DNA of 64,000 bases, taken from assembly GCA_028066355.1 (NCBI GenBank), contig JALCBP010000005.1:13449-77448 (forward strand), given 5' to 3'. A program made the position numbers and the translations under genes. A model generated the notes under the pieces. The model was not told where the DNA came from. It saw only the letters and a list, made by a program, of their open reading frames with translations, and did not search any database. Source of the stretch: UBA1268 sp002694955. GTDB taxonomy: Bacteria; Planctomycetota; Planctomycetia; Pirellulales; UBA1268. The first letter of the stretch is position 1; the number at the start of each line of letters is the position of its first letter. Positions 19,657 through 29,608 of the stretch are shown here, in pieces.

Positions 19657-20068
19657 TTTTATAGCTTTCTAGAGTGAAATAGAGCCATGGGACCAAACCT
19701 TTATGTACGAAGGATATCCTTGTTTTGTTCCTTTCTTACCCTAATTTCACGCCGATCAGGACGTAGGCTCTAAAAAATCGTGCAAAGCGACACAAATTAT
19801 ATGCAGACTGGGCTCTTTCTTCATATTTAAAGACTGCTTGTGCCTCCTCTTTTTGTACCTGTGCCTCGTCTTTTTAAAATGGTTCTCGTGATCTGACTTC
19901 AGTTAAAAATATACAATTCATCCAAAAGCGTAGGTGCTTTCGCCAAGACCACGTAGACTTACGAAGTTAGATTGTGTTGGCCTGTATTCCGTACACGGAA
20001 GATGTCGTTTAGTTTTCTCACACCCCGAGTCAACATCGCAGACAGACTCTTTTTTCTCCAAATTTAAA
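19657..20068. other. Divergent intergenic region
   Basis: About 410 bases between the divergent aminotransferase and heme-protein genes, so both promoters should lie here. The region is T-rich on the + strand. Two near-identical 16-base direct repeats occur at 19839-19854 and 19860-19875 (tgtgcctcctcttttt and tgtgcctcgtcttttt), 21 bases apart, which could be a regulator site. An open frame from 19934 continues into the downstream gene but looks non-coding until the signal peptide at 20069. No RNA gene recognised. Confidence 0.5.
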
Positions 20069-23000
20069 ATGAAAAATCTCTTGCCGGCTCTTTTTCTCAT
20101 TTTCTTTCCATGTTTTGTGAGTCAAGCACCAATCGCTTTTTCCCAAAACCTAACGGATCAATTACTGGACCAGAACAGTGGTTCTCTTATCAGTCAAATA
20201 AAAATGAGGGGTGATCCCATTCGTGGTGGGGTTTTATTTCACACATCGACTACAGGGTGCGTCAAGTGTCACTCTGCTGGAGAATCCCCCTCCCCTCTTG
20301 GGCCAAAGCTTACCGATATCGATCCTTCGATTTCAGATGCTTACCTCATCGAATCCGTCCTGAAACCATCTCAAGTGATTCGTAAGGGATATGAAACCGT
20401 TTCGGTCCTTACAACAAAAGGCCAGCTAAAAACTGGGATACTCGTATCACAGAACAAGACACAGATTGTTCTCCGTGAATTAACAGACCTTCTGCACCCT
20501 ACAACTATCCCACAAAGTCAGATTGATGAGATTGAAAAAACTTCAGTATCAATAATGCCACAAGGACTTATTGATAGCCTGCAAAGTGAAGGTGAATTTT
20601 ATGATCTCATGCGATATGTCTTAGAAGTGGTACATGGCGGTTCACGTCGTGCCAGCGAACTGAGACCAGCACCTGAGGATTTGGTTATCCAAGATGACTC
20701 CATCGGACTCGATCATGCAGGCATTCTTCAGCGACTTGAAAAAAAGGACCTAAAAGCAGGCAAACGAATCTATCTCAGCCACTGTAAAAACTGTCATGGA
20801 GAAGATGGTAACAATCCGACTTTTGCCCTTGCTCGGGCATTTGGCACTCAACCTCTTAAAAATGGCTCTGATCCATACAGCATGTTCATGACACTTACCA
20901 AGGGAAGTGGGCTCATGGCATCGGTGCAATACCTTTCACCAAAAGAGCGATATCAGGTTATTTACTACATTCGTGAAACGCTGATGAAACCGAGCAATCG
21001 ACACTTCGAGGCCGTTGATTCTTCCTACTTGGCAGGTTTGCCGAAAGGCACAAGCCTTGGCAAATTTGCTGATTTCCAACCCCGCGACTTTGGCCCTGCC
21101 CTTGGTTCTCAAATTGGAACGCACGTAAACAATGCGCTCACGATCAAACTCGATGACACAACAACGGCAAGCTATGACCTTCACCGCATGAAACTTATCG
21201 GCATCTGGGAAGATGGCTTCCTCGATTTAAGTGGCACTCATCACTATCGTCAGCGTGGTGAACAAATGCCTCAGATAGAAGGCACCTTACTACCTGGTCT
21301 TGATGAATGGCGTTGGGCATATGCCGGTTCTTTTGACGAGCCTGATGCAATAAAACCACCCCGTGGACCACTCGATGAACAATTCATGCGGTACGAAGGA
21401 TACTCACTCTACGATAACGATGTTATTCTTCGCTACACGATCGAGGGTCGATCCATTCTAGAATCATTGCACAACACACCCACTAATCATGGGCCATGTA
21501 TTGAACACACTCTTCATATTAGTCCCGGATCACAACCACTTGAATTATCTGTAGCTAAATTCAAGAAGATCAGCGGTGACTCGGGAGTTTACAGACTCAG
21601 TGACTTGTCATTTGAGGGCTTACGAGGACAAACAAAAGAATGTTCAGCGATTATCACCGAGGTTTCGCCACAATCGCGGCTTGTCATTGAATCAAAACGT
21701 GCACGTGAACTGGACTTAGGCACGACAGAGAGAACGATTCTCGTTCAATTCAGGACAACCAAGTCAGGAACCTTGGTCGCCTCAGCACCTGAAAATGGAA
21801 AGTGGAAACCGGATGGAAAAACGCTATTTCTTCGCGGTGACGAACTGGTCTTTGATATCGGATGGGTTGGTGCCCTTCGTGGAAAAGCTGATGTTCGTGA
21901 CGGAGAATGGCATGTTGCATGCGTAGTTGTTGGGAATGATAAAACACAACTCTTTATTGACGGAAAACTTCTAGCAACGCGTCAAGAATTTCATCGCCCG
22001 CCCGTAGATGGCCACGTCTTTAAAATCGGTTCGACCGCGACTGATTTTGGGGGTGACTTTGAAGGTGATATTGGTTGGGTTCAAATTTACAAAGAAGCCA
22101 TTAACGGCAAAGATCTTCTTGAGCTCACTTCTGGTGCACACAATCATTTTGAACCTCTCTTTGAATGGAATTCAGAAGAGCCAACAGAGCAGAATCAACA
22201 ACCCAAAACAATCAACCGTGTGGCAGCAAATGCATGTGGTGACACTGACGGTTTGGTTTGGGATGTGCAGAAGAATGGACGACTTGTGATGAACATTCCT
22301 GCTGGTGAAAAAAGCAGGGATATAAAAATTTCTGTAATTTCAGCACAAACCACATGCAATGAATTATTGAAGGAAATTAATAAGTCTGGCAATCAACGCC
22401 TTCCGTCTCTCACAACGAAGCTGTCTGGAAACTCTCGGCGATGGCCTGAGACCATGCAGGTCCGCGGTCGGCAAGGCGCTAACATCAACGGCTATGCCCT
22501 CGATACTATCCCCATTCCATTCAACAATCCCTGGAATGCATGGATGAGGACGAGCGCTCTTGATTTCTTTCCAGACGGACGCGCTGTCGTAACAACCCAC
22601 GGTGGTGATGTCTACATCGTTTCCGGAATTGACGACTCCCTTACAAATATTCAATGGAAACGATTTGCTGCAGGACTCTTCGAACCTTTTGGAGTTAAAG
22701 TCTTGAACGATTTAATCTATGTCACATGCCGTGATGGAATAAAACGGCTCCATGACTACAACAGTGATGGTGAAGCCGATTTTATTGAATCATTCTGGAA
22801 TGACGATGACGTCTCATGTGTTTTCCATGGATACAATTTCAATTTACAGGTGGATGATGAAGGGAACTTCTATTTAGCCAAAGCAGGGCAACACACAAAT
22901 CATCATCGGCCAGGATCCATCATGAAGGTTCCCCCTCAGGGTGGAGAGGCCGAAGTTGTTGCATGGGGTGTCCGTACACCCAATGGCATGGGCCGACTAG

Positions 23001-23860
23001 CCGATGGCCGATTTACTGTTTCAGACAACCAAGGACCTTGGATGCCCGCTGGAAAAATATCCGCAATTGAGCCCGGCGGATTTTATGGAAACATGCCAAT
23101 TAACGCTGAGCAGGATAATTGGTTACGAGAAAAATATGGTGGTGAATTACCAGAATCATTTGATCAGCCATTCATTTGGATGCCACAGGAACTTGACAGC
23201 TCATGCGGTGGTCAGGTTTGGGTCGATGACCCTCGCTTCGGACCACTCTCTGGGAAGCTACTGCATTCATCTTTTGGCAAGGGCTGGCTTTACTATCTAA
23301 CACTCCAGAACGTTGATGACACAACACAAGCTAGTATTATTGCGCTGCCACACCAGTGGGATGCCGGTGTAATGCGTTTGCGAGTGAATCCTGCTGATGG
23401 CCAACTGTACGGCACGGGCCTGTCTGGCTGGCAGGGTCCAGCGGGTGGAAAAGATGGTTGCTTTCAGCGACTTCGTTATACCGGCAAGCCGTGCCGGCTT
23501 CTTGATTCAGTGGCTGTAGAACACGACGGTATTCAGTTGCACTTTAACTTCGATATCGACCCAGAGAGTATCAAGAGCGAAAAAAACTGGCACGCTGAGA
23601 TGTGGGACTATCTGTGGTCAAGAAAATATGGCTCTGATCAGTTTTCAGTCCTGCACCCTGCGGAAGAGGGCCGAGATGAAGTTCAAATTTTAGATGCTTC
23701 ATTGATTGACCCACAAACAATTCATCTGGATGTACCAGACATTCGTCCCTGTGATCAATTTCTACTTGAGATCGAGACTCGTGATCAGTCGGGTGAATTC
23801 TTTCTTGAGAAAACTTATCTCACAATCCATGCTGTTCCCGATGAATCTGATGAGGAGTAA
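20069..23860 (+). CDS. Secreted multidomain heme-binding protein (Pirellula/Verrucomicrobium type)
   Basis: Protein of 1263 residues from ATG 20069, chosen because it begins a typical signal peptide (MKNLLPALFLIFFPCF). The first heme motif CVKCH (Cys64, Cys67, His68) lies in a domain like the putative heme-binding domain named for Pirellula and Verrucomicrobium. A second class I cytochrome c motif CKNCH (Cys239, Cys242, His243) follows. Then comes a beta-rich region, a LamG/concanavalin-like segment at about 625-720 (DGEWHVACVVVGNDKTQLFIDG), and a propeller-like C-terminal half at about 800-1170 with NPWNAWMRTSALDFFPDGR and TPNGMGRLADGRFTVSDNQG. It probably acts in the periplasm or at the cell surface as an electron-transferring, sugar-binding or dehydrogenase-like protein; the reaction is unknown. 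Confidence 0.85.
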   Translation: MKNLLPALFLIFFPCFVSQAPIAFSQNLTDQLLDQNSGSLISQIKMRGDPIRGGVLFHTSTTGCVKCHSAGESPSPLGPKLTDIDPSISDAYLIESVLKPSQVIRKGYETVSVLTTKGQLKTGILVSQNKTQIVLRELTDLLHPTTIPQSQIDEIEKTSVSIMPQGLIDSLQSEGEFYDLMRYVLEVVHGGSRRASELRPAPEDLVIQDDSIGLDHAGILQRLEKKDLKAGKRIYLSHCKNCHGEDGNNPTFALARAFGTQPLKNGSDPYSMFMTLTKGSGLMASVQYLSPKERYQVIYYIRETLMKPSNRHFEAVDSSYLAGLPKGTSLGKFADFQPRDFGPALGSQIGTHVNNALTIKLDDTTTASYDLHRMKLIGIWEDGFLDLSGTHHYRQRGEQMPQIEGTLLPGLDEWRWAYAGSFDEPDAIKPPRGPLDEQFMRYEGYSLYDNDVILRYTIEGRSILESLHNTPTNHGPCIEHTLHISPGSQPLELSVAKFKKISGDSGVYRLSDLSFEGLRGQTKECSAIITEVSPQSRLVIESKRARELDLGTTERTILVQFRTTKSGTLVASAPENGKWKPDGKTLFLRGDELVFDIGWVGALRGKADVRDGEWHVACVVVGNDKTQLFIDGKLLATRQEFHRPPVDGHVFKIGSTATDFGGDFEGDIGWVQIYKEAINGKDLLELTSGAHNHFEPLFEWNSEEPTEQNQQPKTINRVAANACGDTDGLVWDVQKNGRLVMNIPAGEKSRDIKISVISAQTTCNELLKEINKSGNQRLPSLTTKLSGNSRRWPETMQVRGRQGANINGYALDTIPIPFNNPWNAWMRTSALDFFPDGRAVVTTHGGDVYIVSGIDDSLTNIQWKRFAAGLFEPFGVKVLNDLIYVTCRDGIKRLHDYNSDGEADFIESFWNDDDVSCVFHGYNFNLQVDDEGNFYLAKAGQHTNHHRPGSIMKVPPQGGEAEVVAWGVRTPNGMGRLADGRFTVSDNQGPWMPAGKISAIEPGGFYGNMPINAEQDNWLREKYGGELPESFDQPFIWMPQELDSSCGGQVWVDDPRFGPLSGKLLHSSFGKGWLYYLTLQNVDDTTQASIIALPHQWDAGVMRLRVNPADGQLYGTGLSGWQGPAGGKDGCFQRLRYTGKPCRLLDSVAVEHDGIQLHFNFDIDPESIKSEKNWHAEMWDYLWSRKYGSDQFSVLHPAEEGRDEVQILDASLIDPQTIHLDVPDIRPCDQFLLEIETRDQSGEFFLEKTYLTIHAVPDESDEE

Positions 23861-23943
23861 TAACTTTCCAGCTCTCTGTTTAAAAAGCGCTACACTCCCT
23901 TACATGAAGTACCAGTCTAACCAGTCCAAAAAATGCAACCGTA

Positions 23944-24780
23944 TCAATAAAAAAATATACGGGTTGTATCACTCAACTGTAAAACCGGCTGAGGAGTAAA
24001 GATCGTAACGCCAGCTAGTGATCGAACCTCTGCAGATGCTTTGCAAAGATACGACCATTCCTTCAAAGAATTCCAACGAGATGTTCCTTGGCACACCTTT
24101 TTATTACTTGAAGATAATGGCCAACATTCAAGAACACGGCGCCACAAGCTATTAAGACAAGAACGCCGTATATGTATAGCGTCGAGCCCATACCAAGACC
24201 CTGGCTGCTCAATAATTGAGAGCTGATATTTTTTGGCCAGACGAATAATATTGTTATTCATTTGGCGACACTGCTCTTTTATCTCTTCCAGAGATTGCTG
24301 GCATCCGGGAACAAAAAATTTCTTTAACAATCGAAAGCGACGTGGTCCAACAGACTGAATACTCTCGATTGGAAGTTTCGTAATGACAATATTGAACTGC
24401 CTTTGATGAAGACGATGAACAACTTCTTCAATCCACAACGCTATCTGTTCCACCGAAAACCCATAGAGCAAGTCATTTCCAATATCTGTGATTACGGCCA
24501 GCCTTGGACTGTTTTCGGAAACAGCTCCATGCAGCATCTTGTCAATCGATCTCCAGAGACCACTCTCTATGATTGATGGGAGTCTCCGCTTCCATATGCA
24601 ACTGTTTACACCGTATGAACGTCCATGACCAGCAGCAACAACAAGATCAACAGCAGACGATGAGCAACAGCGAGAGGCTTGAAGAAGACGAGACATTCCT
24701 CGAGAAAGGTTACTTGCCCCTAAGGCGACAACTAATGTTCTCTCTTCACGGTGAGCGATTGATTCAGAATCTCTGTGCAC
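23944..24780 (-). CDS. SGNH/GDSL-like hydrolase
   Basis: Putative SGNH-fold esterase. Visible blocks are TLVVALGASNLSRG (block I, with Ser in place of the GDS motif), an AAGHGRSYG segment, ITDIGNDLLYG (block III Gly-x-Asn-Asp) and LDAIHIRRS (block V Asp-x-x-His). The upstream frame is open far into the site-2 protease gene but is Cys/Arg-rich nonsense there. GTG 24780 gives 278 residues; a TTG at 24798 overlapping the protease stop is an alternative. No signal peptide is seen, so it is probably cytoplasmic. It follows lpxB and the protease on the same strand, which hints at a role in envelope lipid metabolism, but the substrate is unknown. Confidence 0.65.
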   Translation of the reverse strand: MHRDSESIAHREERTLVVALGASNLSRGMSRLLQASRCCSSSAVDLVVAAGHGRSYGVNSCIWKRRLPSIIESGLWRSIDKMLHGAVSENSPRLAVITDIGNDLLYGFSVEQIALWIEEVVHRLHQRQFNIVITKLPIESIQSVGPRRFRLLKKFFVPGCQQSLEEIKEQCRQMNNNIIRLAKKYQLSIIEQPGSWYGLDAIHIRRSCLNSLWRRVLECWPLSSSNKKVCQGTSRWNSLKEWSYLCKASAEVRSLAGVTIFTPQPVLQLSDTTRIFFY

Positions 24781-24794
24781 TGCCAACGTTTCCT

Positions 24795-25586
24795 TCAACC
24801 CCGAAAACCACTTGCTGCAAGCCGTTGGTAACACCCGACACAAAGAACACCAAACAGAAACATGAGATACGTTTCTTGGTGTTGATATGCCCAAACGGCA
24901 ACTATTCCGGCAATAAGAAGGCCAAAGAGACTTGCGATCTGATCCGCAGCAGAAACACCGAAGGCCTTCAAGCCTTCCAGGACAATCTGACCGCCATCGA
25001 GTGGAAGAACAGGTAATAAATTGAGAAACGCCCATGCAAAATTGACGAACAACAAGTGATAGACCATGAGCCGACCAAGCATGGAAGGAATTGGATCACC
25101 CGTCATTGAAAATTTTTCCAACCAAGTTCCAACAACTGGTAGTGAACTCATAAAACCAGGGACTGGCACCTGAAAACCAAGCGTCATGACTGTCGCTGTA
25201 ACAGCAATTCCAAGGCACAATTGAGCACATGGGCCAGCCGCTGAAACGACCAAGCGGCGCGAGGGAGTCCTCAGGGCCGGAGCAGGCATTCCGATTGGTA
25301 CCGCCAAGCCCCCGAAGTGATATAAGACTATTCGTGATGATTGGCCACATGCGGCAAATGCCAGAGCATGCCCAAGCTCATGGATAAGAATGGAGCAGAA
25401 AACAACAAGGACCCACACTAACAAATAGACTAGAAGTGTTCGTGTATCGTCACCGGCAAGTGACTGAGCGAGACCCCATCCAAACAACCCCGCTGCCGGC
25501 CAAAACCAACCCGTCACCCGAATAGGGATTTGACCAATATGAAAGTGAAAGTCAGCGGGCGTCGGCTGTGGCTCAGCGAGTAACAT
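24795..25586 (-). CDS. Site-2 protease family (M50) membrane metalloprotease
   Basis: Membrane zinc metalloprotease of 263 residues. The HExxH motif is HELGH at residues 69-73 in a transmembrane helix (FCSILIHELGHALAFAACG), and the third zinc ligand Asp is in LLPVLPLDGGQIVLEG near residue 200. Five to six hydrophobic segments cover the protein. The fold class matches short S2P/SpoIVFB-like proteases without PDZ domain, which cleave membrane-bound regulators; no partner anti-sigma factor is nearby. Start ATG 25586 lies 5 bases after lpxB's stop, so the two are probably co-transcribed; the stop overlaps or abuts the SGNH hydrolase start. Confidence 0.9.
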   Translation of the reverse strand: MLLAEPQPTPADFHFHIGQIPIRVTGWFWPAAGLFGWGLAQSLAGDDTRTLLVYLLVWVLVVFCSILIHELGHALAFAACGQSSRIVLYHFGGLAVPIGMPAPALRTPSRRLVVSAAGPCAQLCLGIAVTATVMTLGFQVPVPGFMSSLPVVGTWLEKFSMTGDPIPSMLGRLMVYHLLFVNFAWAFLNLLPVLPLDGGQIVLEGLKAFGVSAADQIASLFGLLIAGIVAVWAYQHQETYLMFLFGVLCVGCYQRLAASGFRG

Positions 25587-25591
25587 TTTTA

Positions 25592-26845
25592 TTATGCCGC
25601 CTGTTCAGCATGCTGGAAAGACATACTTTTGTCATGATTCACGAATGACAAACCGTCTTTACCAATATTGAGTATCACTTCTGCTGCTCGAGACGCGGAA
25701 CCTGGCTGAGCCACCTTATGTGCAAGCTTGTCCAGTGCAGTCACTGTCCCTTCGTATAACTCTGAGTCTCTGAGCCACTCTACAACGTGGCCAGCAAGAG
25801 CTGACGATGGATCAGCCACTGTCAGATATTCTGGATACAGCATTTTAGGGTCCGGAGTTGGTGGGTGCCGAGGTGGCCAGAACACTGGTCTGATCGGTCC
25901 TATTGGATCCGGCATGGCCAAAAGATTTACAAGAGTGAAAGATCGGCAATGCCTCATCCAACTCTGAACGACATACGCCAGACCTGAAAGTGAAAAAACC
26001 ATGACTGATGGCACCCGAGCCGCCAGTAGTTCCAGTGATACTGAACCACTCACACAGACAGCAACATTCGCTTGGGGAATCAGTTCGCTTGTTTTACCAG
26101 CCTCGACAACGAGTTGCTCTGGATAACTGCCGACCGGAGAGCCTTTAATAAAATCGTTTATATACTTTGCATGACGCTGATGGAGTGCGGTAACAATAAA
26201 ATTCACATGAGGAATTTTTTGTTCTACTTTCTTTGCAGTAAGAAGAAGACTTTTTAGATTTGCTTCAATTTCCTGCCCACGTGAACCTGGTAACAAGAGC
26301 ACTAAAGACTTTTCATCTGTGGGTTTAAATTTTTTTTCGGGGCAATGGCGGGAATCAAAGAACGGATGCCCCACATACGTGCTTGATATTTCCTGCGATA
26401 CAAACCATTCATGTTCAAAAGGCAGAGCGGACAAAACATGATCGATCAGCCGACGCATCTTATGAATTCGCCAGCTCGCCCACGCCCAGATTTGGGGCGG
26501 ACAATAAAAAACAACAGGAATACCGTGTCGCTTTGCTCGCCATGCTAACCACCAGTGGAAACCAGGAAAGTCGACAAGTACACAAATGTCCGGGCGCTCG
26601 TCGAGAAAACTTCTTTCTGCCTTTCTCGCCAACTCAACAAAACAATGGATCTTGGCTATCACTCGAAAAAACCACATCACCGCTAACCGAGTCATATCAT
26701 CAATAAGGTAGCAACCCGCATCCTCCATCTTCGGCCCACCTAGCCCAACACAAACGGCTTCGGGGCATTGATTCTTTATCGACCTGCAGAGGAGGGCCGC
26801 ATGATGATCACCTGATGGTTCACCGGCGGAAAGAAAGACTCGCAT
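25592..26845 (-). CDS. lpxB: Lipid-A-disaccharide synthase
   Basis: Glycosyltransferase (GT19) of 417 residues, slightly longer than E. coli LpxB (382), that joins UDP-2,3-diacylglucosamine and lipid X to form the lipid A disaccharide at the inner membrane. Motifs are the N-terminal MRVFLSAGEPSGDHHAA, CVGLGGPKMEDAG, VLVDFPGFHWWLA, PPQIWAWASWRIHKMR, TYVGHPFFD, LLLPGSRGQEIEAN and VCVSGSVSLELLAARVPSVM. Presence argues that this planctomycete makes an LPS-like outer membrane. It heads a minus-strand group with the site-2 protease and SGNH hydrolase. The C-terminal 30 residues are variable. Confidence 0.95.
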   Translation of the reverse strand: MRVFLSAGEPSGDHHAALLCRSIKNQCPEAVCVGLGGPKMEDAGCYLIDDMTRLAVMWFFRVIAKIHCFVELARKAERSFLDERPDICVLVDFPGFHWWLAWRAKRHGIPVVFYCPPQIWAWASWRIHKMRRLIDHVLSALPFEHEWFVSQEISSTYVGHPFFDSRHCPEKKFKPTDEKSLVLLLPGSRGQEIEANLKSLLLTAKKVEQKIPHVNFIVTALHQRHAKYINDFIKGSPVGSYPEQLVVEAGKTSELIPQANVAVCVSGSVSLELLAARVPSVMVFSLSGLAYVVQSWMRHCRSFTLVNLLAMPDPIGPIRPVFWPPRHPPTPDPKMLYPEYLTVADPSSALAGHVVEWLRDSELYEGTVTALDKLAHKVAQPGSASRAAEVILNIGKDGLSFVNHDKSMSFQHAEQAA

Positions 26846-26929
26846 GGAATTATTAGATGTTGTCCTTTCAAAGTGGAATCAAGATTATTCCAACTAGCGC
26901 AATCTCGTTATAGGTCAATTTTTTATTCC

Positions 26930-28249
26930 TCATGTTTCCTGCGTATTAACCTGACTATTCCGTGGTTCTGGAAGGCCAAATGCAACCAAAGTCCCAAAGG
27001 CTATGATGCCAGCACCAATAAGAAAAAACGGAACACCACCCAACACGTCAATGCCCCATCCCACGGCAGGAGATAAAACAAAAGGTAGTGCCATTGACCC
27101 TCCGACAAGGCTCACATAATGCGGCTGAAGCCCCGTTGTCGGCGCAAGCTCAAGTGCATAATTACTGATGATCCGCAACATGATTGGATTGAAACCAAGT
27201 GGCAGATAGGCCAACCAGAACCACTGGATTGCAGTTGACGGGGAAACCATAGTTAAGACGGCTACAAAAAGTGGCGTTGCAGTACAACATCCAAGCAGCC
27301 CAATAACAACTAAACGGTTCCCCCGGCTATCTGCCAGAGGACCGACAACGAGGCTTGCAAGACCAGTGGCTATGTTCTGAACAACAATCCATGTCAGCAG
27401 GGACCGCGTTGTATCCCCGAACTGTTCACGTGCAAATGATTGATAATGTGGAAAAAGAATCAAGACCGCAGAAAAACATGCCGCCACTACCGCGAGCCGA
27501 GAAAGCGACCTGTCACGAGAAAGCAACTGCAAAAATGAACCGGAACTAACTGTTTTGGACACATTACGAGATTCTACAGGAGAAGGATTTTTCGGTTCTT
27601 TAAAAAAGAATGGGATAACAGCAGCAGCAGCAAAGAACAGACTTGTCGCTGCGAAAATATTTATGAACCCGTTGGGCTCTTGTAGCCATGGCCCCAATGC
27701 AACGAACGCGGCAATGATCGCAATGACACTGCCGCTCGTCACACTTAAGACCAGGACGCGTCCTCGACGTCCTGCAGATATCAAACGGCCTTGCAATGTT
27801 GCAACCAGCAATTGATTACACCCATTGATTGTCGAAAAAAGGCCATACGTGCCCAGGAATATCATTGCAAGAATGAACGGTTGATCGTTCAGGAGATACG
27901 ACCATGCCACCGACAGGACAGCAAAACAAAGGGACAGACCTAGTGTCGTTGCAACCAAAAGCCAACGAATAGATTTCGTGCGCGAAATAATTGGGGCCAC
28001 TACCAACGGAAAGAGACTTGTTCCAACACGATTGAGAACAGGAAGAAAACCACGAAGCAATCCAGAGGCAACACACGCATCGAGAACCGCTGGCATGATC
28101 ACAGTCTCTGTTTTGAAGATCCACCCGATACGAGCGACTACTTGATATGCCACCAAGCAGGCAATATTCCGGGGCTCGCAGGCAGCGACTTCAGTGTGAC
28201 ATGAGGCCTTTTTGTCATTATTTTCAAGTATTTGTTTGGATGAGATCAT
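26930..28249 (-). CDS. MFS transporter
   Basis: Major facilitator superfamily protein of 439 residues from ATG 28249 (MISSKQILEN). The frame is open to a TTG at 28336, but the extra 29 residues look unrelated, so the ATG is preferred. Twelve hydrophobic segments in two groups of six are visible, with a polar loop at about residues 215-245 and a short loop motif VVGPLADSRGNRLVV near residue 340. Specificity cannot be assigned; drug, sugar or metabolite export or import all remain possible. It is divergent from the lactonase gene, sharing an upstream region of about 110 bases. Confidence 0.8.
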   Translation of the reverse strand: MISSKQILENNDKKASCHTEVAACEPRNIACLVAYQVVARIGWIFKTETVIMPAVLDACVASGLLRGFLPVLNRVGTSLFPLVVAPIISRTKSIRWLLVATTLGLSLCFAVLSVAWSYLLNDQPFILAMIFLGTYGLFSTINGCNQLLVATLQGRLISAGRRGRVLVLSVTSGSVIAIIAAFVALGPWLQEPNGFINIFAATSLFFAAAAVIPFFFKEPKNPSPVESRNVSKTVSSGSFLQLLSRDRSLSRLAVVAACFSAVLILFPHYQSFAREQFGDTTRSLLTWIVVQNIATGLASLVVGPLADSRGNRLVVIGLLGCCTATPLFVAVLTMVSPSTAIQWFWLAYLPLGFNPIMLRIISNYALELAPTTGLQPHYVSLVGGSMALPFVLSPAVGWGIDVLGGVPFFLIGAGIIAFGTLVAFGLPEPRNSQVNTQET

Positions 28250-28357
28250 CTTATTTTCAAAAGAAAACAACGGCACGAAAAGTGGGTACACTAGAGAACT
28301 GTAGAATGCATACTCCAAGCATTGTAGCGCGAACAACAGGGACTATGTTTTTGATTC

Positions 28358-29608
28358 ATGATAGATAAAACCCCATATATTCTTCGCTTCCTGAAACAGG
28401 TTTTCTTTCTGCGAGAATCAAGGTTATTGCCTTACACCCTCCTCATCTTTTTGTTTTCTTGTTCCACCAGCTTGGTTCAAGCTGAACACTTTGTCTGGTT
28501 TGGGTCATATACCGGGAAGCCTCCTCGAGGACAGGGCATCTACGTCTCTCGTTATGACGAAGATACAGGTAACATGAGTAAGCCAGAATTAGCATGTGAG
28601 GTGAAGAACCCGTCTTTCCTTGCAATTCACCCAACACTTCCTGTGGTTTATGCAGTTTCTGAAATTGCTGATTTGAATGGCCAGCCAACCGGAGGCATCA
28701 CGAGTTTTACGATTGACATGGAAAGCGGTCACCTGTCCCGGCAAAGCGTGCAACCATCAAACGGAAAAGGTCCGTGTCACCTTTCACTCGACGCGCAAGG
28801 CAAGGTGCTTCTCGCCGCCAACTACGGAAGTGGGAGTACTATTTGCTTGGGAATTGATGATGACGGCAGCCTTCTGCCCCTCATCACAGCAAAAGAAGAT
28901 AGACCCGGTGGTTTTATTCAGCACACCGGGAATGGCCCTAATAAAACACGACAAGAAACGCCACACGGCCACTCTATTAACGCGACACCGAACAGCAAGT
29001 TTGCAATTAGTTGTGACCTAGGAGCTGACAAGGTTTTTGTTCATAAACTCGATGTTTCCAATGCCTCACTGACACCCCATACATCGACCTCGACACAACC
29101 GGGTGGTGGACCAAGACACTTTGCACTACATCCTAGATTACCATTTGGCTATGCCAATAATGAACTTGACATGACAGTAACTGCTTTCCACTTTAATCCT
29201 GAGAAGGGAACGCTTAAGAAGATTCATTCAGTGAGCACCATTCCTGATTCTGTGAGTGATCGAAGTAGGTTTTCAACCGCAGAGATTGCTATCCATCCGT
29301 CTGGAAAGTTTCTTTATGTATCAAACCGTGGACACGATTCAATTTCTCTTTTTAGAATCGATGAAAAAAGCGGGAAGCTCACACTCAAACGTGTCGAGCC
29401 GACTCATTGCCAGACACCCCGTCATTTCGCAATAGCTCCGAGTGGTGAGCGGCTTTACGCGGCCGGGCAGGCATCTGGAACCGTTACGGCCTTCACTATT
29501 GACCCTATAACGGGCAAACTATCTTTCACCAATAACTCCATAAAAGTCCCAAAACCCGTTTGTATTATTTTTTCTCGCCCACTTTCATCTGGACCGGAAA
29601 AACCATGA
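28358..29608 (+). CDS. Secreted lactonase family (6-phosphogluconolactonase-like) beta-propeller
   Basis: Protein of 416 residues with a signal sequence (about residues 20-42) followed by a seven-bladed propeller of the YbhE/lactonase family. Repeated blade motifs are seen: FLAIHPTLPVVYAVSE, CHLSLDAQGKVLLAANYGSG, PHGHSINATPNSKFAISCDLG, RHFALHPRLPFGYANNE, EIAIHPSGKFLYVSNRGHD and RHFAIAPSGERLYAAGQ. E. coli Pgl is cytoplasmic, so an exported version probably acts on an external sugar lactone or has another role. Its stop overlaps the panD start (ATGA), suggesting co-translation with an apparently unrelated enzyme. Confidence 0.86.
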   Translation: MIDKTPYILRFLKQVFFLRESRLLPYTLLIFLFSCSTSLVQAEHFVWFGSYTGKPPRGQGIYVSRYDEDTGNMSKPELACEVKNPSFLAIHPTLPVVYAVSEIADLNGQPTGGITSFTIDMESGHLSRQSVQPSNGKGPCHLSLDAQGKVLLAANYGSGSTICLGIDDDGSLLPLITAKEDRPGGFIQHTGNGPNKTRQETPHGHSINATPNSKFAISCDLGADKVFVHKLDVSNASLTPHTSTSTQPGGGPRHFALHPRLPFGYANNELDMTVTAFHFNPEKGTLKKIHSVSTIPDSVSDRSRFSTAEIAIHPSGKFLYVSNRGHDSISLFRIDEKSGKLTLKRVEPTHCQTPRHFAIAPSGERLYAAGQASGTVTAFTIDPITGKLSFTNNSIKVPKPVCIIFSRPLSSGPEKP

